Part shown: piece by piece, positions 11,801-20,008 of the stretch
Position numbering within the stretch: position 1 is the stretch's first letter
Layout of the letters: each line of letters opens with the position of its first letter
Assembly: GCA_004802725.1 (NCBI GenBank)
Contig: SGPM01000335.1
Coordinates: 1-28,761, forward strand
DNA length: 28,761 nucleotides
Reading direction: 5' to 3'
DNA from: Antrodiella citrinella
Lineage: Eukaryota > Basidiomycota > Agaricomycetes > Polyporales > Steccherinaceae
The notes under the pieces: model-generated
The model's input: only the letters and a program-made list of their open reading frames with translations
What the model was told of the DNA's origin: nothing
Databases searched by the model: none
Translations under genes and position numbers: made by a program

Positions 11801-13366
11801 GGATCGACTTGGTGCAACATACCTGGGTGTACGCCCGCGTTTCTCCGGCGCAGAAGGAGTACATCTTGACCACGCTGAAGACCCTCGGATATACGACTCT
11901 CATGGCCGGTGACGGTACGAATGATGTCGGCGCGCTGAAGCAAGCGCATATCGGTGTTGCTCTGCTTGACGGGACGCCTGAGGACCTGGTGAAGATCGCT
12001 GAGCACCAGAAGAATGAGCGCATCAAGAAGGTGTACGAGAGCCAATTGAAGATCTCTGCACGCTTTGGACAGGCTCCCCCCCCGGTTCCCGCTGCCATCG
12101 CACATCTGTATCCCAATGTCGTCGAAGCACAACAAAAGGCTGCTGAGGAACGGAAGAAGAACCCTATGGAAAAGGTATGTTCAGTGGCGTCGCTTTCGTC
12201 AATTCATCGCTCATCGTTATGCAGTTCGACCTCACTTCTATCACTGACAAGCTTGCTTCTCTGGATGAAGAGGACGATGTTCCTAAGATCAAGCTTGGAG
12301 ATGCTTCGTGTGCCGCGCCGTTCACTTCGAAATTGGGACATGTTTCTGCCAGTACGTGCTACTCTAGCCTCCTCGTCTATGATCATACACTTAGCGTTGT
12401 GTCAGTCACGCATATCATTCGGCAAGGACGTTGTACCCTCGTGGCTACCATTCAAATGTACAAGATTCTTGCGCTCAATTGTCTCATCACCGCGTACAGT
12501 CTAAGTGTACAGTATCTCGACGGTATCAAATTCGGTGACTACCAAGTAACAGTCACAGGGATGCTCATGTCGGTGTGCTTTCTGTGCATATCTAGAGCCA
12601 AGGTAAGTTTTCTGTTGTCATCGTAGCTCCTTGTACTGAGATACGTGACCCATAGCCTGTGGAGAAACTGTCGCGAGAACGCCCACTGGGAAACATCTTC
12701 AACCTTTACGTCCTGCTTTCGGTTCTTTTGCAGTTCTCGCTCCACATTGGCACTTTACTTTACATCACACAACTGTCACACCAGTATGAACAGTGAGTCC
12801 ATCCTTCCGTGTATACGCAGCGACGTCCGACAATCGTCGTTTTTAGGCAAGGTGTCATTGATTTAGAGGCGAAGTTCGAGCCTAATCTGCTCAACACGGC
12901 TATCTACCTCCTGGGTCTTTCTCAGCAAGTGTCTACCTTCGCTATCAACTTCCAGGTTCGTTCCATTCTGTCGTTGGCTAGTCTGCATCTGACAAATGTT
13001 TCCAGGGCCGTCCTTTCCGTGAGGGTATTCGAGAGAACTCCGCGCTGTGGTGGGGTTTAGTTGGTGCCAGTATGGTAGCCTTCTCTGGTGCGACGGACTT
13101 CTTCCCAGAGCTCAACAGGTGGCTCCAGATCGTGGAGATGAAGGATCTGGTTTGTGCACGGCTTTCACATTATTCATCTCTCTGACACGCCTTTACAGTT
13201 CAAAATCAAGCTCACAAGCACGATGGCTATTGACTTCGTGGGATGCTGGGTTATCGAGGTTGCGTGCAAGTATTTCTTGGCGGAGCTTGAGCCGAAGAAG
13301 ATGATCACGGCCGGCAGGCATAGAAGAGAACAGCGCCGGCTTGCGGAGGTAAAGAAGACAGAGTAA
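8825..13366 (+). CDS. SPF1: P5A-type ATPase Spf1/ATP13A1 (ER transmembrane helix dislocase)
   Basis: Nineteen coding exons join in frame to 1197 aa, the usual length. Exon ends are 8825-8826, 8877-9138, 9195-9647, 9709-9835, 9877-10098, 10152-10340, 10392-10526, 10580-10700, 10750-10913, 10974-11254, 11313-11438, 11494-11611, 11663-12174, 12225-12351, 12406-12602, 12656-12792, 12847-12955, 13006-13149 and 13199-13366. SGES (312-315) is the P5 form of the actuator TGES loop. PPELP (442-446) is the P5A signature in helix M4. DKTGT has the phosphorylated Asp485. TGDNP (699-703) and GDGTND (816-821) form the hinge and magnesium site. Spf1 extracts mistargeted tail-anchored and signal-anchor helices from the ER membrane. 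The first codon appears to be split AT|G by a 50 bp intron; a stop lies upstream in frame. The intron at 9648-9708 is GC-AG, and the one at 11612-11662 is 51 nt with no in-frame stop. Confidence 0.95.
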
Positions 13367-13609
13367 TAGTCGTTGTTCCGTCGCATCTGTCGATGATCAT
13401 CATATCATATATTGTGGATAGTTCTATGTTTTTGTGCCGTGAAGTTGGTGGCTCATATAATCCAGTATAACGCATCTGTGTATGAAATTTGAGGAAGTGT
13501 TGTGTACTGTTGAAACAAGTCAAAAGCCTCTACACTGGGTTCGCAGCCACATTTTGGGACTGTGAAAAAGTGGTAGTGTGGCCTAGGAGAGCCACGGCTG
13601 TTTGAGAAA

Positions 13610-13904
13610 TCAAAAGTTGATGTTGATGTGTAAAGTGCCGGATTGATGGGGCACCCTGCAAACATGTGCCGCGTAAGCGTAGGTAAGCGCGCTTCCCCAC
13701 AGGCCACGTGTCGTCAGGAACCATGACTTACATTGTAAAGGTAAATGTCCTGATTTCGTTGCCTTCTTTCATCTTCTGACCTGCTTCTGGAAGTGTCAAC
13801 TTGAGTACGGGCGGTATGTCCGATGTGCCGTCTGCTGCTGCTTTCGTGTCGGCAGATACTTCAACAGCCTTGCTAGCAGCAGGGTCAATCTGTTCGACAT
13901 CCAT
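13610..13904 (-). CDS. Small hypothetical protein, two exons
   Basis: Exon 13904-13732 opens with ATG and MDVEQIDPAASK, is Ala/Asp/Glu-rich, and then reads PPVLKLTLPEAGQKMKEGNE. It ends at a strong GTAAGT donor. Joining to the acceptor at 13656 gives exon 13655-13610 and a stop after VPHQSGTLHININF, 72 aa in all. I do not recognise the family. It converges with the P5A ATPase gene (243 bp between stops) and diverges from the recombinase gene at 14102 (197 bp between starts). The first exon looks real from composition and donor. The second exon is less certain, and this could be the 5' remnant of a longer gene broken by rearrangement. Confidence 0.45.
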
Positions 13905-14101
13905 GGCTCGCAGGATGATGGGTGTATAAGTTACTGTAGAGCTATAGGGGTCCTCGGATTTGTTGTTTGCATGCAGGTCACAGCGGCCCTCACGTAGTGG
14001 TGGCGGCGGCGGAAGCAAACACTTTTGAAAATCGTGGATGTCTCGTCGTCTACCGCTTGTAAACTACGGTCATCCCCCTTTTCATCTTCACCATCACCAC
14101 C

Positions 14102-15706
14102 ATGTCCGAGACCCCTCCTCCCAAACTACCTGCTATTGAACTTGCCGGCGTCGAAGCTGTTCTCAAAGAGGCTCAGCATATACACCCAGAGGCTATTGAA
14201 GACGAGACGGAGGCCGAGATTGAGATGTTTCAACAAAGCCTCGGTTTGACCAGTCCCTGGAGGCGACAGTGCTTGCATCTGATGTTCAATCCCTGTATTC
14301 GAATGGAAAGGGCAGTCATCAGCGCACTGTGGTTGATATCGATGATACTACAATATTCTCACGTGTGCATGTGGCCTCCAAGAATGTGGTCACCACGAAG
14401 ACGCTCAAGGAATACGAAGGGTATCGTGACCTTGTTACCCTCGTCTCGCTTTCAAGTCTTCTTACCCTCACTGTGCAGGCTCTGGAAGCAATTCATCGCT
14501 TTTGCGCTGAGCTTTCATTGGATCAAGTCTGAGGATGCTATTGAGAAGTCAATACCCTCAAATATGGATCCCAAGCTCCTGCTCTACATGGCTAGCTGGA
14601 TTATGGCAAAGTATGTTCTCTTGTTTGTATGCTCCTTGTCTTTTTCTCCAGAACTGATTCCTTTACAGATGTGATGATATTGATATCTTCACTGGTCAGC
14701 CCAAGCCGCCATCTCAGTCGTGTCCTGGCCATGGTCACACGGAGAAGATGAGAGCTGCTCTTACCCACAAATTTGGACGTGATTTTCAGCTGGGCTCACA
14801 ACAGTGGATAGAGAATCCAGCATACCCAGGTAGGTACATTGGAAATCCGTCTATTTCGGTGGTGGTAGGCCAATACATGGTCAGTTTGAGACGACGCAAG
14901 GTACGTGCCAGTAGCATTTCATTGTATCGGCCGAGGACTAACTCTGTGAATAGGTCTGCGCAGGTGATGTCGTCACCAGTGCTTGCGCTATGAAAGCACT
15001 CTACGACTACAACAAAGGCTTTCCGCGGCTTGCTCACGAAGCATACTCGAAGAAGCGCAAGGCTGAACACCCGGAGGAGTGGGCAGGGTTCGTGATACGT
15101 ATGATGCTGCAGCTGCAGTATATCGTTTCAATGCTCTGCCTCTTGCGATATGACGAGACGCTACGCATCATGTGGACCGACGTGACATTCGAGGTAGACA
15201 AGGATGGTCAGTACATTGTCCGTCTATGCCTCCCATTTCGCAAGACTCATCAAAATGGAGGTGCGTCCCTCGGTATCATTTTCTGTTGGCGTGAGTGCTC
15301 ACATGATGTCTTCCTCCCCATACAGGGATATGTCCGTTCATCTTGTACGCTAACTGCGACAAACCTTGGATGTGTCCTGTCCGCGCGTTTGCGATATGGT
15401 GGCATCTGATGAACGAGATGCAGTGTGAATTCACAGGGTACATCTTCCGAAAATGTGTTGGTCGCGACGGCATCAGCAAGGCCCCTCTTGATGCTATGGT
15501 CAGTGTCCGATCCTACACATTCCTTCTCACCACTCACAGCGTGCGTACAGTCTTCGGAGACGTTCCTTGAATGCTTCCGCAATAACCTCTTGGATGTCAA
15601 CATCGATCCAAGACCATACGGCACGCACTCATTCCATCGCGGAGGCTGCCAGTACCTTGCCATGGTCGAAAGATGGCCGTTCTGCAACATTTGCACCTGG
15701 GGTGGC
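14102..15706 (+). pseudogene. Tyrosine-recombinase-like (DNA breaking-rejoining) gene, frameshifted and 3'-truncated
   Basis: Exons read 14102-14420, 14479-14610, 14669-14900, 14954-15260, 15326-15498 and 15551 onward, with good GT-AG junctions. Within exon 1 the frame shifts between about 14235 and 14260: MSETPPPK... up to FQQSL is in one frame, LEATVLASDV... to LKEYEG in another. The N-terminal part resembles the SAM-like core-binding domain of integrases (LWKQFIAFALSFHW). The catalytic part has the first arginine in LLRYDETLRIMW and the second box as GTHSFHRGGCQYL, where I would expect HSFRRGG, so the box-II arginine seems changed to His. Reading stops at CTWGG, where an LTR begins at 15707, before any tyrosine nucleophile. 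The type resembles recombinases of Crypton-like elements or their captured relatives in agaricomycetes. Confidence 0.75.
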
Positions 15707-16489
15707 TGTTATATTCGTGCATCCTTACCGCCCGGACCCCTCCGAGCCCGGCCTCCGAGGTTCACCAGGACACCTCCGCGGTAGCGTCCGTTCTGACTTA
15801 GGAACATTGAGCTCACGGGTTTTATGCCGTGATGATCTACTGAGCTTTCCCGTTGAGCTCACGTTTTCTTATCGGACATCCGGAGCTACTTCGGAGACCT
15901 CCGTGCTCCTCCTCATCCGGTATGTTTTACCCCTTGGACTCCTCCTTCCTTTATTATCCCTTCCTCCGTCGTCCTCACCGAATGTTCATGTTTTCCTCAT
16001 GTTCCGGTCAGTGACCTCCGGTCACAGTCCTCGCCCCCTACATGTTTCCGCTTATCTACTATCTGCCTCCGATACGGACTTCGTCCATTCTCCGTAGGAT
16101 ACCCCGTTAGTATAAGTAGCTACGACAGGACTGTACCGTTTCTCCAGTTCGTAAATTAACGTTTCTTCCATGTTCTCCTCTCGGGCCTCCGACCCTCTGT
16201 CATTACTTGAGCTCGACAGCACGTCACCCACCACTGTGTGGTGTTTGTGTACTCCGTCTCCGTCCAACCGTCGCCCCTCCTTTCGTCCCCGTCGTTCCGC
16301 CCTTCCCTCTCTCTTCCTTTGCTCCGGCATCCATCCGATCGTCTCCACTCCGCCTCCGGACTCCTCAATGGAGCCTCCGTACTCGTTGTCGGAGCCAGTC
16401 AGTAACGTCCGTAGTACCTCCGTACCACTTCCGCTACCTCCGTCCTTTCATCCGTTCCCCCTCCGTAGCGTCTCCGCACGGACTTAACA
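15707..16489 (+). mobile_element. Solo LTR, family A, copy 1
   Basis: A 783 bp sequence begins TGTTATATTCG and ends GGACTTAACA, with TG...CA ends and a TATAAG box at 16111-16116. The same sequence returns inverted at 19014-19800, and its first 142 bp at 27315-27456. It has no internal coding region on either side, so it is read as a solo LTR. The flanking five bases, GTGGC and CCCAC, do not match, so no target-site duplication is visible. It interrupts the recombinase gene after CTWGG. The sequence is rich in the hexamer CCTCCG, repeated every few tens of bases. The ATG at 16170 and others give only long antisense or repeat-derived frames. Confidence 0.75.
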
Positions 16490-17040
16490 CCCACGCACAC
16501 CAAATCACTCTGCTGCATCGGGACTCGGAACCAATGTCAGCGCAGGCATCCATAACAGCCCCACATCTTTGGCTGCATTCTCTACTCCCTGGCGCCGACG
16601 CACTCCGCAAGCATTGTGCCCTTGTCTGCGTCTGCGATCTTCAGTTTCAAGCGGCACTGAGTCTGATTCCGGATCTGTACGTGCACCGAGTCTGACTCCG
16701 CAGGCGAGACGTCCACAGATCTCCGAGCCACCGTGGCCTCATCTTGGAGGGAGAGTTGCTACGAAAAAACACATCAGCACAACTGAGGAGATTTTCGGAT
16801 ATAAGCCCAGACCATGGCAGGTGAAAGCCGCTACGAAAATCCTCGAAGGACACCATACTTTCGTGATCGCGGGCACTGGTGCAGGCAAATCCCTGGTATT
16901 TGCTATGCTCAGTATAGCAGCTGCATTGGTGAGGAGTCGCGGTGTCGTCTTTATAGTATGCCCGCTCAAAGCTCTGCAGCTGGATCAGGTACGTGGATTT
17001 GCATCATGGTAGCTGATCAAGGAACTCACGTGCATAGTAT
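16490..17040 (+). pseudogene. RecQ-like helicase fragment, N-terminal part only
   Basis: The frame is open from the LTR edge to 17012. It begins with a Ser/Pro/Arg-rich segment, then HISTTEEIFGYKPRPWQ (a RecQ-type entry), IAGTGAGKSLVFAML with Walker A GTGAGKS near 16872, and VFIVCPLKALQLDQ, motif Ia. After LDQ a donor GTACGTG (16989) opens an intron ending at TGCATAG (17039). The following exon is absent because Gypsy gag sequence on the other strand begins there. The motif order matches DEAD/RecQ helicases. The Walker B and helicase C domains are missing, so it is not functional. It is 5'-cut by the LTR and 3'-cut by the retroelement. Confidence 0.75.
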
Positions 17041-17901
17041 AGGTCCGGCCGCTGCCAGTTCATCCTTGATACGGGAAGGAAGTCCCCAGTAGAATCGATG
17101 CGCAAGGGTGGCGTCATCCCACTGTGTGAGGGCGGCAAGCTGGTTGAATAGGACGATGTACATGGCGATGTGTTCGGTGTTGCGCATCCAGCAGTTCTCG
17201 ATTTTGTCCTCGGCATCTCCGACTGAATCATGGGGGCCGAAGTTCGTCTGAAGCTCGTCATAGAAAACATCGAGGTTTCCATCCCACGGTGTGGGAGTTC
17301 CGGTTAGGAAGAACACCTAGAACCATTCGGTGGCAGGCCCACGGAGGTAGGACATGACATAGATGATTTTATCATCGTCCTGCGGAAAATCGGTGGGGTG
17401 CTGCACGAAATGTAATCCGCACTGTAGAAGGAATGATTGGAGCTTAGACGGATCTTCACCGTTGAAGGTGTCGGGATCCTTCAACTTGGTGGCCCGAACA
17501 GCGGGTCGAGGTCCGGGTAGAGGTAGGTGCTGCTGCGACGGGTACATGCCTGGCAGCGCGGAGGGTTGGAGTCGGAGATGATGCAAGTACCGACCCATCT
17601 CCTCTATGGTAATGGTGGCGGCTCGCAAAAGTCGCTCTCCTCTTTCTTCGCCAGGAGCGTCAGCTCCATCGTCGGCGGTGTCGTAAGAGGAGGAGGCGTC
17701 GGAGTAATCTCCATCGTCGTCAGGATCGTCGGGAGGTCCGGCGGGCTGCCGCCGGGGTGTGGAGAAATCCTCAGCTACCGAGTCGCGGCGACTGTGACGT
17801 GAACCGTGCACAGAGGATCCATGCTGACTGCGGTGTGAGCTGTGGTACGACCGCTGATGAGCGCCGATTCTCGCTGGTACCCACGCGCCGCTATTACACA
17901 C
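17041..17901 (-). pseudogene. Ty3/Gypsy gag relic with an internal stop
   Basis: One reading frame on minus runs from about 17901 to 17041 with a single TAG at 17317-17319. The N-terminal half is Ser/His/Arg- then Asp/Pro-rich. The capsid region starts at KLKDPDTFNGEDPSKLQ, then continues YLRGPATEWF, the stop, and then VFYDELQTNFGPHDSVGDAE and FYWGLPSRIKDEL. These are hallmarks of Retrotrans_gag in fungal Gypsy elements. The stop replaces the residue after WF, often Glu in this family, consistent with GAG to TAG. No zinc knuckle or pol follows, because the sequence is cut at 17041 against the helicase fragment. No ATG is seen at the start of the frame. Confidence 0.8.
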
Positions 17902-18330
17902 TGCCTAACACCCGTCCGCCTCTACCACGGCACCTTCGAAGGCTTCTCACCCGCTACTTCGACTCGTACTCACGCCCGAAGCTTCCGACGATCGACCCGC
18001 GCGTCACCCACGATGTCCGAAATCCTCGAACTCACGTCCGAAGCATCGTCCGGAGCCACGCGAGAGCTATACGCCCACCTCTGATACCTCCTTTCACGCC
18101 CCCGTTCGTATTTCGTATCTCCCTCGGACATTGTAGCATACTTTCCGGACCCTTTTTGTACCTTCTCGGACACTTTCGTTCATCTCATTTCTTACTTTTC
18201 GACTCTTTCTCGTAACTACCGGTTTGATTAGTCCGTATCCTACTATAAGTAGGTGCACTATGTACATTAGAACAAAAAGAAGATCCCCCTCCCCTTTTCC
18301 CCCTTAATACCTGTGAGAGCGAAGATTTTA
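17902..18330 (+). mobile_element. LTR-like sequence with TATA box, unassigned
   Basis: No coding signal is seen on either strand. The stretch shares the style of LTR family A: many TCCGA/TCCGG motifs, then TATAAGTAG at 18244-18252, the same TATA context as in family A. A poly-purine patch and C-rich tract follow (18272-18305). It is probably a diverged LTR on plus. If so, it does not belong to the minus-strand gag next to it. Exact ends could not be set. Confidence 0.4.
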
Positions 18331-19013
18331 CGAACCCCTGCGAACCGCATGCATATATTTCTATTGCGACCCCCTTTTGCGTTCTTTGGTTATCCTGCGT
18401 TTACTGCGTTGCGTTGCATTTCTAACAAGCCCCGAGTTCTACTGCGTCTACTACTGCGTTCACTTTCTACTGCGACCCCATTGCGTTTACGACCCTCGAC
18501 ACTGTGTTTCACCTCTGCTCGCTGTTCGATATACCGCTATCGTCCCGCGTTTCCCTTCTTTATCTTCGCAATATCGCCCGCGGTCCCTATCGTCCATCGG
18601 TCCGGACACTCTCGGACCTATTTCTGTCAGCTTCGTACCTCCCGCGGACCCTCTCGATCGCGTTTTACTAGTCATTCAGTCACGACATAACCATTCCGCG
18701 CGGTCTAGTACTTCTCCGCAGGCCTCGTAGCTATTTCGGTACTACGCTCGTGCGGTCTCGTAGGTCACCGGGCGTTGCGCGAGTCATCTCGGACAACACA
18801 CGAACATCACCGGATTACTCTACCCTATTCCTAGGTCCTCGGCCCACCCTTACGACTCCTCTACTTACACCCTTACGTGGTGTCCTCCTCCTGGAGTACC
18901 CCCATTGTTGGATGTGTTACTTCTGCGTTCAGGAGCCCGTCCGGTGCATCACCGCGGAGGGGGTCCGGAGTCCTCATCCACCTCCATATGTGGTGACATG
19001 GGTTGATGGAAGA
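18331..19013. other. Non-coding, repeat-derived stretch with TACTGCG/TATTGCG motifs
   Basis: Between 18350 and 18490 the motif TACTGCG, TATTGCG or CTGCG recurs about nine times. The rest is CT-rich, with several CGGACC and CTCGGA motifs like the neighbouring LTRs. Open frames here have no domain. It resembles leader sequence of an LTR element but cannot be assigned. Confidence 0.4.
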
Positions 19014-19800
19014 TGTTAAGTCCGTGCGGAGANGCTACGGAGGGGGANCGGANGAANGGACGNAGGGTAGCGGANGTGGTACGGAGGTNCTACGGANGTN
19101 NCNGANTGGCTCCGACAACGAGTACGGAGGNNCCGTTGAGGAGTCCGGAGGCGGAGTGGAGACNATAATCNGANNGATNCCNGAGCAAAGGAAGGGAGAG
19201 GGAAGGGCNGAACGANGGGGACGAAAAGAGGGGCGACNGTTGGACGGAGACGGGGTACACGAACACCACACAGTGGTGGGTGACGTGCTGTCGAGCTCAA
19301 GTAATGACAGAGGGTCGGAGGCCCGAGAGGAGAACACGGAAGAAACNTTAATTTACGAACTGGAGAAATGGTACAGTCCTGTCGTAGCTACTTATACCTA
19401 CGGGGCACCCTACGGAGAATGGACGAAGTCCGTATCGGAGGCAGATAGTAGATAAGCGGAAACATGTAGGGGGCGAGGACTGTGACCGGAGGTCACTGAC
19501 CGGAACATGAGGGAAACATGACCATTCGGTGAGGACGACGGAGGAAGGGATAATAAGAGAAGGAGGAGTCCAAGGGGTAGAACATACCGGATGAGGAGGA
19601 GCACGGAGGTCTCCGAAGTAGCTCCGGATGTCCGATAAGAAAACGTGAGCTCAACGGGAAAGCTCAGTAGATCATCACGGCATAAAACCCGTGAGCTCAA
19701 CGTCCCTAAGTCAGAACGGATGCTACCGCGGAGGTGTCCTGGTGAACCTCGGAGGCCGGGCTCGGAGGGATCCGGGCGGTAAGTCTGCACGAATATAACA
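19014..19800 (-). mobile_element. Solo LTR, family A, copy 2 (inverted relative to copy 1)
   Basis: Read on minus it begins TGTTATATTCGTGCAG at 19800 and ends GGACTTAACA at 19014, closely matching copy 1 over its whole length of about 787 bp. The TATA box is at 19391-19396. Many Ns lie between 19034 and 19348. The flanks GAAGA (left) and AGACC (right) do not form a target-site duplication. The position at which it meets the non-LTR fragment (19801) is sharp. Confidence 0.75.
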
Positions 19801-19986
19801 AGACCCTCCGACGCGTGCTCAAGAAGCGTAGATCGCTCCGACTTCACGTAGCATGGGTCCCGGGCCACAAGGGAGTTGAATTGAATGAGGTTGTGGACAG
19901 CAAGGCCAAAGACGCAGCAGAGGGGACCCCCGACGACCTTCCCCACCATCTCCGTTGTCTGAGCAACCTCCCGCTGACAAGCGGTC
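19801..19986 (+). pseudogene. Non-LTR retrotransposon RNase H fragment
   Basis: The frame reads LRLHVAWVPGHKGVELNEVVDSKAKDAA, then LPHHLRCLSNLPLTSG. HVAWVPGHKGVELNEVVD is the last conserved block of type I RNase H, containing the His and the final Asp, as found near the C-terminus of fungal LINE ORF2 proteins. Nothing of reverse transcriptase is present. It points in the opposite direction to the ORF1 that follows, so it is a displaced piece rather than the same element read through. Confidence 0.75.
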
Positions 19987-20008
19987 TGGGTCACTCACGT
20001 GGTAAGGT

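Noticed and set aside
11430..12135. Two long minus-strand frames (228 and 134 codons)
   Set aside because: They are antisense to the P5A ATPase catalytic exons and have no similarity to known proteins.
18350..18500. CRISPR-like array from the recurring TACTGCG motif
   Set aside because: Repeats are only 5-7 bp, imperfect and irregular, and the DNA is eukaryotic.
15707..19800. One intact LTR retrotransposon with both LTRs
   Set aside because: The two LTRs are inverted relative to each other, and the interior has no primer-binding site, polypurine tract or pol.
19410..19994. 194-codon minus frame across LTR copy 2
   Set aside because: A matching frame occurs in LTR copy 1 (15567-16097), but it lies wholly in LTR sequence with TG...CA ends and a TATA box and has no domain.
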